Origin: Paenibacillus sp. Root52
GTDB lineage: Bacteria; Bacillota; Bacilli; Paenibacillales; Paenibacillaceae
Assembly (NCBI RefSeq): GCF_001426865.1
Contig: NZ_LMFO01000008.1
Span: forward strand, 53,909 to 117,908
Direction of reading: 5' to 3'
Length of the DNA: 64,000 bases
In this document: positions 45,383 through 54,800 of the stretch, piece by piece
Layout of the letters: every line of letters begins with the position of its first letter
Position numbering within the stretch: the first letter of the stretch is position 1
Notes under the pieces: model-generated
What the model was told of the DNA's origin: nothing
What the model saw: the letters and a program-made list of their open reading frames with translations, nothing else
Database searches by the model: none
Made by a program: the position numbers and the translations under genes

Positions 45383-46171
45383 ATGGAAACGGAAGGTTTA
45401 CGGAATGTTGAGAGTTTAGCCTTGAAGAAACACAAGATTTTCAAACAAAGCTTAATGCGCTATATCGCACGCTCGATGCTTGCGAGTATGTTCATCGGGT
45501 TTGGGGTAATCGTAGCATTTAAGACAGGGAATTTCTTCTATATGGAACAATCCCCGTTTACATACCCAATGGCAGCAATCACGTTCGGAGCAGCCATCAT
45601 TCTGATTGCCTACGGTGGCGGTGACCTGTTTACAGGCAATACGTTCTACTACACGTATGCTGCACTACGCAAGAAGCTACGCTGGCTTGAAGTGGTGAAG
45701 CTATGGATTGCAAGCTACAGTGGGAACCTCATGGGAGCCGCAGTATTTGCCCTATTAATCTATCTCACCGGTTTGTTTGATTCAGCTCAAGTTAATGGCT
45801 TCCTGCTCAGTGTGGTTGAACATAAAATGGAAGCTCCCACGATGCAGCTGTTCTTCCGAGGCATTCTATGTAACTGGCTGGTATGTCTAGCGTTCTTCGT
45901 ACCGATGTTTATGAAAGAGAACGGCGCCAAAATGTTCGCCATGATGCTCTTTGTCTTCTGTTTCTTCATCTCGGGCTATGAACATAGCATAGCTAACATG
46001 TGTACTTTTGCGATTGCTCTGGTGCTGAACCATCCGGGGACAATTTCGTTCGGAGGTGTGCTCCATAATCTGGTTCCAGTCACACTGGGCAATCTGGTCG
46101 GCGGTGTATTCTTAATGGGCTTTATGTATTACACCGTGAACAAACCATTTTTAGATGAGGAGACACATTAA
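45383..46171 (+). CDS. formate/nitrite transporter (FNT) family channel
   Basis: A 262-residue membrane protein with six helices. GGGDLFTGNTFYYTYAAL is the FNT substrate loop and GYEHSIANMCTF holds the conserved central histidine of FocA/NirC channels. FNT proteins move formate, nitrite, lactate or hydrosulfide; the substrate cannot be chosen from sequence. The ATG at 45383 follows GGAGG, while the ATG at 45377 is too close to the site. Nitrate genes lie 12 kb away, but nothing links the two directly. Confidence 0.88.
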   Translation: METEGLRNVESLALKKHKIFKQSLMRYIARSMLASMFIGFGVIVAFKTGNFFYMEQSPFTYPMAAITFGAAIILIAYGGGDLFTGNTFYYTYAALRKKLRWLEVVKLWIASYSGNLMGAAVFALLIYLTGLFDSAQVNGFLLSVVEHKMEAPTMQLFFRGILCNWLVCLAFFVPMFMKENGAKMFAMMLFVFCFFISGYEHSIANMCTFAIALVLNHPGTISFGGVLHNLVPVTLGNLVGGVFLMGFMYYTVNKPFLDEETH

Positions 46172-46278
46172 CACCATAACCTAACCCCGTAACACAGACA
46201 TAGGTTGCTTCCTCATGTAAGCCAGGCAAGTGTCCAAGGACGTGTAAGATCGTTAAGCATTTGAATTAAAAAAACAGC

Positions 46279-46314
46279 AAAAAACCATCTCACTCACAAT
46301 TTGAGATGGTTTTT
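46279..46314. terminator. terminator after the FNT gene
   Basis: AAAAAACCATCTCA pairs with TGAGATGGTTTTT, followed by T. It can serve the convergent acetyltransferase gene as well. Confidence 0.8.
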
Positions 46315-46415
46315 AGTTTCGCGCGTTTTTATATTATTCACCCACCCGATTTTACTCCAGAATGTCTTTACCCTCATAGATCACTTACTCTTTCTTGATT
46401 AATGTGCCAGTTTGT

Positions 46416-46856
46416 TTATAAAATCTCCAGATGCAGCAGCGGGAACGGTTTGCCAGATCCATCGAGTTCAGAGCGCCCAATCTGTACAAATCCCATTTTT
46501 TCATAGAATTGCGCTGCTCCAGCATTCTGTTCATTGACATCCACCTTGAGATGATGACCTTTGAGTTCGATGGTATGTTCGATCAGAAGACGCCCTACGC
46601 CCTGTCCATGCTGACTTGGATCGACGAATAACATCTCAATAAAGTTGTTTTGTAACCCGATAAAGCCGACAGGTTGTTGCTCCATATCTAGCGCTTCCCA
46701 TACCTCAACTTGCCGTTGCTCCAGTATTTCACCTACCATATTTCGATAGAACTGAATGTCATGCTCTTCCAAAAACGTATGCGTTGCTCGAACAGCTCTC
46801 TCCCAGATCTGTATCAGCTGCTCATGATCTTGTTCACGGTATGAAACGATAACCAT
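46416..46856 (-). CDS. GNAT-family N-acetyltransferase
   Basis: A 146-residue acetyltransferase resembling the YjaB/PhnO-like branch: EMLFVDPSQHGQGVGRLLIE is the acetyl-CoA motif, with LKVDVNEQNAGAAQFYEKMG after it. The substrate is unknown. The ATG at 46856 is chosen over the long frame to 46937 because homologous GNATs start near MVIVSYREQDHEQL and the extra N-terminal 27 residues look unlike protein. Confidence 0.85.
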   Translation of the reverse strand: MVIVSYREQDHEQLIQIWERAVRATHTFLEEHDIQFYRNMVGEILEQRQVEVWEALDMEQQPVGFIGLQNNFIEMLFVDPSQHGQGVGRLLIEHTIELKGHHLKVDVNEQNAGAAQFYEKMGFVQIGRSELDGSGKPFPLLHLEIL

Positions 46857-46968
46857 CTTGAATGCACCCCAATACGAATAAACTGTTGATTTGTGTATTA
46901 TTGTAACATTCCCAGCATACAACCAGTAACTGAACACACCAATCTTTAAGGCAACTTTCCACTGGTGT

Positions 46969-48492
46969 TTATGTCTTCCAGCGGAATGTTACGGCCGACT
47001 TCGCAGGCAAGCTGTAGTGAAATTCCGTTCCATCCATCATCACATTAAATGAGGTATCTTCATCCCCTGTGTTAGCCGCAACCAATACCATCGTTCCATC
47101 CGGATTGCGAAAAGCAACATTCTCAAGCTTGCCTTGCTCCTGATTGGAATCCACTCTTACCGCTCCAGGGCGTATAAACTTACTGATATGCCCCAATGCA
47201 TAATATTCCACATTTTTATCTACCTTTCCACTCTCTGGATCAATGGTTACGACCCCTCGGCAGTTCTCGCAACCGCCATTGGTTGGTCCTCCTTGTGGAT
47301 CTAATGCGATGTTCCAGAGCAACACACTTTGTGCCCAGTTTCGCGGTGCACCAATCATAAGGTTGGACATTTGCCAGCTCAGGTTTTCGCCAAAATCAGG
47401 GCTCCAGTCTCCACCACTACATTCCGTAAAATAAATGGACTTGTCCGGAAAACGATCATGCACCTCTGACATGGCAGAAGGATCACCGGCGTAACAATGA
47501 AAAGCCGAGCCATCAATATAGGTCGCAGCCTGCTTATCCCCAAGAACTTGATTGGTATACTCTACACCTTCATCCCAATTATGATCATACGCAATGATTC
47601 GGGTGTCTAGCTTTGCCTTTTTCAGAGCCGGACCGAGGTAATCACGTATAAAATGTACCTGTTCTTCAGCCCCCATACTCATACTGGGATAATTCGGAGA
47701 AGTGAATCCAGGTTCATTCTGGAGTGTAATCCCATAGATGGGCAGCCCTTTGTTTTGGTAGGCTTGAATATATCTCACAAAGTATTGTGCATAGGCTTCA
47801 TACACCTGCGGATCTTCATAATTCAAGTACCAGCCATGTAAGGTCTTCTCGCCATATTTCATCCAGGCCGGTGCTGTCCAGGGTGTCCCCATAATTTTCA
47901 TATGTGGCTTCAATCGGGTCACCTGTTGCAGCATATCTACGACCTCCCGATCCTGATCAATCGAGAAATGTTCCATGGTATAATCTGTTCCTGATTCCAC
48001 ATCATCATAGGTGTAGCTTGCAGGCGCACCGGACGCATCTACCGAATAATCGGAAGCTCCGATGGTATGCCTGACCATATCTAGATTTAGTCCCTCAGAG
48101 GTAAACAAATCATGAAGCAATTGTTCTCGCTGTTCTTGTGGGAGTTGGTTCATAAGATGTGCTGACGACCCTGTCATGGCTGCCCCAAACCCATCCATGG
48201 TTTGATATGTTTTCTCGGGATTAATCGTGATTGCGGCTTCCAGTGGGGATGAGCTAGTTCTTTCACTTTGAAGTAACGGAATCGGCTGCTGCGGGGCAAG
48301 CAAGTGTTGCTGATCTCCTGTAGTTAACCAAGCTTCCACCTCGGCATGCGTCTGTTCGGCAGGTGGCGGGACGGGTTCTTCTCTGACGCTACGTAACACA
48401 AGCCACAGCAGCAGTATTATAATGCATATGGCAAATACAATAACAAGCTTCATTCGGCCGCTAAGCTTGTTCCGTAGGAGCACTCTTTTCAT
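46969..48492 (-). CDS. glycoside hydrolase family 30 enzyme, membrane-anchored
   Basis: A 507-residue protein with an N-terminal signal anchor (VIVFAICIIILLLWLVL), a short linker, and a GH30 catalytic domain with C-terminal beta domain. The acid/base glutamate is in YGITLQNEPGF and the nucleophile in SIYFTECSGG. The segment LLWNIALDPQGGPTNGGCEN is typical of glucosylceramidase and endo-beta-1,6-glucanase members. The likely substrate is a beta-linked glucan, perhaps fungal. The ATG at 48492 follows AAGGAGTG; a longer frame to 48537 lacks a site. It follows a GH3 gene by about 120 bases on the same strand. Confidence 0.85.
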   Translation of the reverse strand: MKRVLLRNKLSGRMKLVIVFAICIIILLLWLVLRSVREEPVPPPAEQTHAEVEAWLTTGDQQHLLAPQQPIPLLQSERTSSSPLEAAITINPEKTYQTMDGFGAAMTGSSAHLMNQLPQEQREQLLHDLFTSEGLNLDMVRHTIGASDYSVDASGAPASYTYDDVESGTDYTMEHFSIDQDREVVDMLQQVTRLKPHMKIMGTPWTAPAWMKYGEKTLHGWYLNYEDPQVYEAYAQYFVRYIQAYQNKGLPIYGITLQNEPGFTSPNYPSMSMGAEEQVHFIRDYLGPALKKAKLDTRIIAYDHNWDEGVEYTNQVLGDKQAATYIDGSAFHCYAGDPSAMSEVHDRFPDKSIYFTECSGGDWSPDFGENLSWQMSNLMIGAPRNWAQSVLLWNIALDPQGGPTNGGCENCRGVVTIDPESGKVDKNVEYYALGHISKFIRPGAVRVDSNQEQGKLENVAFRNPDGTMVLVAANTGDEDTSFNVMMDGTEFHYSLPAKSAVTFRWKT

Positions 48493-48573
48493 CTTATTCA
48501 CACTCCTTATCCTATCTACTCGAAATTCTTCACTCATATTGCAGCTAGGATTGTTAGATCTTATTGTAGAAAA

Positions 48574-48596
48574 AGCCGCGGCCCTAAGGCCACGAC
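48574..48596 (-). terminator. GC-rich hairpin between GH3 and GH30 genes
   Basis: GCCGCGGCC pairs imperfectly with GGCCACGAC around CTAA. It may reduce read-through from the GH3 gene into the GH30 gene. Confidence 0.4.
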
Positions 48597-48613
48597 TAAT
48601 ACATCTATTCCTT

Positions 48614-51319
48614 CTATTTACCGGAAGGACTTCCGATATTCACACTACCTGTCAGACGGACATCATCCGAAGCGCTGCCGACATAGATAGATACTTTACC
48701 TTTAGGCATGATCCATTCATTCGACTTCTCATCCCAATAAGATAAGGCACTGCGATCTAGCTTGATGTTTACACGCTGTTGTTTACCCGCTTTGAGATCT
48801 ACCTTAGCCCAACCAGCAAGCTGTTTGGCTGGTGTCTCTACTTTTGTTGGCAGATTACCTACGTATACTTGAACCACTTCGGCACCCGAACGTTTGCCTG
48901 TATTGCGTAAGTTGAGAGCCACTTCTACCGTTGCATCGTCTCCCTTGCCACTATTCTTCACATGCAGATTGCGGTAATCAAAACTTGTATATGACAGACC
49001 ATGACCGAACGCAAATGCCGGTGATAGGCCTTGCTTTTCATATCCTTTGTATCCTACAAAGATCCCCTCCGAATAGTTACCTACTCCGTTGACACCAGGG
49101 AACTGCTCTGCAGTTGATACTGGCGTTTGTTGGTCATCAGCAGGGAACGTTACAGGTAGTTTACCTGAAGGATTCACATCCCCGAACAATACCCTAGCAA
49201 CAGCATTTCCTTGTTCCTGACCAGCATACCAAGCTTGTACAATGGATGGCACTTCTTTTTGCCAAGAATCCATCTCTACAGCTCGTCCACTCATCTGTAC
49301 TACAATCGTCTTCGGATTAGCTGCTGCAACCTTGCGGATCAACTGCTCCTGATTGTTAGGCAGTTCCAGATCGGAACGATCTACGTAACCTTCGCTGTCA
49401 TACGTACGTGTCACGACAACCGCTACGTCAGATTTTTTAGCCAGTTCAACGGCCTTTTCCATTTTGGCATCCACTGCGTCTTCCGGTGCTTCCCAGCCAA
49501 AACGAACCTGCGCTCCCATATCATGATTCGACTGTACTGGGAAATCCGTGCGATATTCAATACGAATATTATGGGATTCTCCTTCTTGCAAGGTAATACC
49601 CTTCTTCGTTGTGCTTAGAGTTGCACCCTGATTGTCCACAAGAAGCTGATCATCCACATACAATTTAGCAGAGCCTAGGCTCGTTAGAGATAGCTGATAT
49701 TCTCCTGTTTTTGGTGCTGTGATTGCACCTGTCCAGCGAGCAGACATTTTGCTGTTAAACTTGGTCGGTGTCACTGGAAGTTTAGAAGACTGTGCATTGA
49801 AGCCTTCATAGTTGTAAAATCCAAGATTCATATTGACCTGATTGTCTGTGCGAACAAGTTCAGGGTCACCTTCCATATCTTTATTCGTCCAATATTCTGC
49901 ATGAAGGCCGAATTCTGCTTGATCTGTCCCGTAGTCCTGCTCACTCTTCTGAGCATTAGCTGGAGACAAAATTGCAGACGGTACCGCAGATGGGCCGTTA
50001 AATGCATCCCCTGCCGAGACAGGGTCTGTTCCCGCTGCATACTTCACATCAACGCCTTTTCCGGCACGTTTCCGAATGCCTTCCAATGGGCTCACGGTAT
50101 ACGTTGGGTTAACCAGACTGCTACCGCCTCCAGCCGCAGATGCTGTATCTGCATCCGGACCGATTACAGCAATAGAGTTCAGCTTATTATCGGAGAGTGG
50201 CAACATATTATCATTATTTTGCAGCAAAACCATACTCTCTTCTGCAAACTGACGAGCTTTCGCTCCATCTGCCTTCGCATTGATTGTTGTATTCGTTACA
50301 GGCTTATCGAACAGCCCTTTATCGAACATTTGAAGCAAAATACGTCTAACCTTTTCATCAATGGTTTGTTCGCTGACCTCGCCTTTGTTCACGGCCTCCA
50401 GTAGCTTACTTCCCCATTTACCGTACGGCTCACCTGGTGTTTCCAGATCGAGTCCAGCATTAGCGGATTCGACCGTACTGAAGTTGGCACCATAATCACT
50501 CATCACGAAGCCTTTGAAACCAATCTGATCCTTCAGTATGTTCGTCAGCAGCTCTTGGTTCTCACAAGCATATGTACCATTCACCTGGTTAAATGAACAC
50601 ATCGCTGATCCTAGATCGGCTTGTTCTACCACAGCCTTGAACGGTCGTACATACACCTCTTGAATCGCACGCTCACTTGCTGTTGCGTTGGTCGTAAAGC
50701 GCTCCGTCTCCTGATTGTTCAGAAGGTAATGTTTCGCTGTCGCAATCACGGGATTGCTCTGAATTCCCTTCACATACGCTGCCCCCATACCAGAAGCCAG
50801 CAACGGATCCTCACCCAGCGATTCGAAGTTACGAGAGCCCCATGGTGTACGTGCAATATCCAGCCCAGGGCCAAGTACTACATTGTGTGTTGTATTATGA
50901 GCCTCTTGTCCGATCAGATCACCGTATTTCTTGGCTAGATCTGTATCCCAAGATGCTGCCAGAGCAATCGGCGCAGGCAATGCCGTGGACTTTTTATCCT
51001 GAACATCCGGGTTCGCTACCCTCACACCTGCAGGCCCATCAGCCATCTGTAGTGCAGGAATGCCTAGACGCTCCAGCCCATCATTATAGAAACCATAATA
51101 GTTATTGACTTTACCTGTCACAAACCCAACCTTCTCTTCTAGCGTCATCGCTTGAAGTAACAGTTCGGTACGGTCCTCCGCAGATAAGGATGTGTTCATC
51201 CATGGGCGGTCTGCCCCAGATTCTGCGGCGAAGGCGTGTAACGGCATAGCCGCAACCGCCACGATGATTAACACCATAAACCATCGTTTAAGGGAAATTA
51301 GATTGAATCTTCTGTTCAT
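48614..51319 (-). CDS. secreted glycoside hydrolase family 3 beta-glucosidase with PA14 domain
   Basis: A 901-residue secreted enzyme. The signal peptide runs to AFAA near residue 29. The GH3 N-terminal barrel holds the nucleophile aspartate in KGFVMSDYGANFS. A PA14 carbohydrate-binding module is inserted (EYWTNKDMEGDPELVRTDNQ). The second GH3 domain and a C-terminal fibronectin-III-like domain (VYVGNLPTKVETPAKQLAGW) follow. It should release glucose from beta-glucosides outside the cell. The ATG at 51319 follows AAGGAGA; the long frame to 51436 is not translated. The GH30 gene follows on the same strand. Confidence 0.9.
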   Translation of the reverse strand: MNRRFNLISLKRWFMVLIIVAVAAMPLHAFAAESGADRPWMNTSLSAEDRTELLLQAMTLEEKVGFVTGKVNNYYGFYNDGLERLGIPALQMADGPAGVRVANPDVQDKKSTALPAPIALAASWDTDLAKKYGDLIGQEAHNTTHNVVLGPGLDIARTPWGSRNFESLGEDPLLASGMGAAYVKGIQSNPVIATAKHYLLNNQETERFTTNATASERAIQEVYVRPFKAVVEQADLGSAMCSFNQVNGTYACENQELLTNILKDQIGFKGFVMSDYGANFSTVESANAGLDLETPGEPYGKWGSKLLEAVNKGEVSEQTIDEKVRRILLQMFDKGLFDKPVTNTTINAKADGAKARQFAEESMVLLQNNDNMLPLSDNKLNSIAVIGPDADTASAAGGGSSLVNPTYTVSPLEGIRKRAGKGVDVKYAAGTDPVSAGDAFNGPSAVPSAILSPANAQKSEQDYGTDQAEFGLHAEYWTNKDMEGDPELVRTDNQVNMNLGFYNYEGFNAQSSKLPVTPTKFNSKMSARWTGAITAPKTGEYQLSLTSLGSAKLYVDDQLLVDNQGATLSTTKKGITLQEGESHNIRIEYRTDFPVQSNHDMGAQVRFGWEAPEDAVDAKMEKAVELAKKSDVAVVVTRTYDSEGYVDRSDLELPNNQEQLIRKVAAANPKTIVVQMSGRAVEMDSWQKEVPSIVQAWYAGQEQGNAVARVLFGDVNPSGKLPVTFPADDQQTPVSTAEQFPGVNGVGNYSEGIFVGYKGYEKQGLSPAFAFGHGLSYTSFDYRNLHVKNSGKGDDATVEVALNLRNTGKRSGAEVVQVYVGNLPTKVETPAKQLAGWAKVDLKAGKQQRVNIKLDRSALSYWDEKSNEWIMPKGKVSIYVGSASDDVRLTGSVNIGSPSGK

Positions 51320-51362
51320 GTTGCGCTCTCCTTCTCTCTTGATCATTTGTCTCGTACACATG

Positions 51363-51382
51363 CTTGAATACATGTATACAAG
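51363..51382. promoter_or_regulatory. 20-bp palindrome upstream of the GH3 gene
   Basis: CTTGAATACATGTATACAAG is a 20-base palindrome with a single mismatched pair. It lies 44-63 bases before the GH3 start codon, the position of an operator or activator site. The regulator is unknown. Confidence 0.45.
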
Positions 51383-51798
51383 GGAATGCAAGCTGACGTC
51401 TTCCCAGCTCTTCAAGCATTCAGGTAAGCCTTGCATCTTACGTTCAGAAACGATCGCTTACAAGCAAGCGAGCTATTTCGCTTTCTTACGATAGCTGACC
51501 CACGACGAGATTGCATCCCCTTAAATATGGAAATAGGCTGGATAAACGGCTCCTAGTTCTTATGCATCATGCGGTTTTAAATACACTTAACAACAAAAGA
51601 AAGCGAATTAATTACATTTCCGTAACAATTTTTGTACAAAATATTCACTTTTAAAAACAGTCTTATAGGCCCATTTGGATTCTCCTAGTTTATACAATTA
51701 ATTATCAATATCAGGAAGGATGCGTAGTGCCCCTGGGTCCAAGGTCATTTTGAAATCGGATACACCACATAAACTTCATGAATAAGAACATAGAGAAG

Positions 51799-51832
51799 TA
51801 GCCGAAGTCCCTTTTAACAGGTACTCCGGCTA
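51799..51832 (-). terminator. terminator of the DUF4132 gene
   Basis: TAGCCGAAGTCCC pairs with GGTACTCCGGCTA with two mismatches, on a T-rich background, 30 bases past the stop codon. Confidence 0.6.
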
Positions 51833-51860
51833 TGTTTATGACTTATACCAAGACATCATT

Positions 51861-54800
51861 CTAGTTCTGCAATTGGGCAAGAATCTGAGGATCCTTGATT
51901 TTCTTATCTTCGGCCAGCAGCATAATCTTGGATAAAATCTCCGCAGTTCTTGGATCTTCATCCAAGAATGGCAGGAAAATTCGTCCACGGTGCTGACTAT
52001 GCACAGGTACAATGTGAAGCGCTCCTGTCGCTTGCTTGAACACATTACCGCTACCTAGATGAACAGCATATTCTCCCAGCTCACCATCAATACGCGCATA
52101 GTTCCCGTCCAAACGGACATTGTCTATTTTCAGCAAACGCAGAGATTCATTAACGATCACATGACGCATCTCAATTGTCGTCAAACTTGCTTCTGGATCT
52201 ACTCCGCCCACATGTGCAATGCTCACAACCAGATCAATATCTCGCATGACCTCAGAGAAGAAGATCGGTGGTACATCTTGTAATGCTACAGGCTTGTACG
52301 TCTTGCGATCATAGAATTGAACTGTCTCCAGCGTAGGTGACTCCGTATCAGCCGGGGAGAACCAGTCTGCCATCGCATACAGATTGGCAATCAGGTTATG
52401 CTCATAACTCACCTTCTGTAGACCTTCTTCATAACTTACTGTCCACTGGCGTCCTTTGAGCAGAGCCACGGTCTTTTGGGTTTGAATCTGATATCCAGCA
52501 TAGCGCCGGGATACAGTACCATTCGCCAGTTCATCCTCATTAGGCAGATACAACTCTCGGAATACCTGCTTGAATGGCTGCCGCTCCTGACGGGTGAATA
52601 GATCACGTTGGAACTCACTCCATTGACCACTGTTATACAGATGTAACGCATGTGCAATCAACAGCTCATCTTGATCTGTCAGCGGGTGGATAGTGCCTTC
52701 CTGATCCACGTTAATTAGACCACCTGTCGATGCATCGAATCGCCCTACGTATTCACCGGTCTTGAATACAAGGTTGCTCACTAAAGGTCGAAGAACTGGA
52801 TTCTGGAACAGACTCGAAATCTCTTCACGGGTAAAAGCAGTCTCTGATGTCATGGAGCGTTCAAGCTCCTGTCTAGCTCTGCGATACTGCTGTACCAGGT
52901 CTGATTTTAACTCCTTCAATTCAGTAATATATCCATCCTTCTTAAATCTTGCAGGCACAGACTTAAGTGTCTTTCCTTTGCTGATCATGACGAGATCTGG
53001 CTGCCCTTCTTCATCAATGACCAATTGTGCTGTCGTCGTCTCATCAAGCTCATGAGGCTCGAAATAAGACTTCATCTCATCTAGCTTGCGGGCTTCCATA
53101 CCCCAGATCAGACGTGTGATATCGGCATAGCCTGCATTTCGAGCAAGATTCCCCAACGCAATCTGGGATGCAGCTCCCTCGCTAGCACGTCGCTGTGCTC
53201 CGAATTGTTTGCTCTGCATTAGAAACTTCTGAATGAAGTCATACCGTTCACGTAGGTCTTGCTCCCGCTCTTCAGCAAATGGAATCAGACTGTATGTCAA
53301 CAAATGATCCTTGTTACGCTTCTCTTCAACAGACTTCCGCATATCCTCGAGGCGCAATTTCCCTAGAGCAGCATCTGCAAACAATTGTGATCTGCGATGA
53401 TTAGCTCCGCCTGATATATACTTGGCACAATCATATAACAGGTTGAAACGTTCCTCGCCCACAGCTGCGTATGCTTCTTCAAACCAAGCAATATCAAAAG
53501 CGCCATCGTTGAACTCTTGTGGTGAAATTGGAGAATAATGCGCCACAATCGTTTCTTTTTCCGCCGTAAAGCTCTCGTTAATGTGGGCATGGAAGTACCA
53601 TGCTGCACTACGCAGCCCTTCCCAGCCTAGATATTTCGCCACAATCTCCATCCACTGCGGCGCGTACATTGCCGCCTCAAGCAATTTCTTCTCCTGAATT
53701 GGATACCGTTCTAGTAGCTCGTGTAGAAGATCTTCATTCTCACCATCTCTTGGATGACATTTCTGAATCAGATAGCTGAATGTTTCTTTGCGTGTCGTGT
53801 TATTCCCGTAACCATAAATATAACCACGAACGAAGGTGTCCTGATCCATTGCGGAGACAAGATGCACCCAGTGCTCCATGCCTTCAATTCGATCAAGCTT
53901 CATCGCAAGTGTGCTAACTTCTGTAGATAGCTCACCCCGCGTTAATTCAATCTCCACAATACGGTTAACAGCGGTATCCCGTATATGAACCATCTCTGGA
54001 TCATCCGCAACACCCTCGGTACGGCTATACGTTAAATCTCGAATGAAGCCATGGCGATCTGCACCCATCAACAATTGTTGATAGATCTCCTGATCATCAA
54101 TTAAATCTAGTTTGTAAGCACGTAAAAAGTCTTCCAGTGATAACAAGTTTAACGGATGTGTATCTTTAACCAGGTTCTTCAATTGATAGGCTGTCTGGAA
54201 ATAACGCTTAAAGCTATGGTCATCATAGATTCTGCCGCGTACAAGGTAATTCCATGGACCGGTTAAGATATGAAGCATACCCGTTTCCTTCTCCAATTGC
54301 TCCTTCGGCATACTCGCTATAATAAAGGCCCATGCCTTCTCAGCAATCTCGAATGTATCCGCCTTGTCACTATCCTCAAAAGCAGCTGTAACGATCGCTT
54401 CCACTTGCTCGGAATACGTCAATTTCTCAAATAGTTCCTTCAACTGCTCGATATAAGATAGAGGATAGATCTGCTCTGCAAATTCCTTGCGCCAACCCTC
54501 CAGCAACGGAATCTTTCGCAGTTCATCATATTCATATGCCTGACTATAATAGCTGTAGTGGTCGTCCAAATTTTTATTCAGATTGTGGAATCGCATGCTG
54601 AAAACGAGCTGTAGCAATTCCTGGTGATCCAGACCATTACGCTTAATGAATTCCTCCCACACCTCATGTAATGGGAATTGCTCCATTAAAGGCATTTCAT
54701 TACGTTGCGTATAAGGAACCGTCGAGCGTAGGTTAGCTCCAACCAGAAGTGTTTCTTTGTAGCCCGCGTAATACTCCACTTCATATTCCACATCTCTATG

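Larger units (their letters stand above)
51320..51860. other. gene-free stretch upstream of the GH3 gene
   Basis: About 540 bases without a supported gene. It holds the palindrome at 51363-51382, the terminator at 51799-51832 and the promoter region of the GH3 gene. A partial catabolite-response-like sequence occurs near 51600 but does not match well enough to call. Confidence 0.5.

Noticed and set aside
51590..51620. Catabolite-response-like sequence (AAGAAAGCGAATTAA)
   Set aside because: Lacks the second half of the cre consensus and lies far from the GH3 start.
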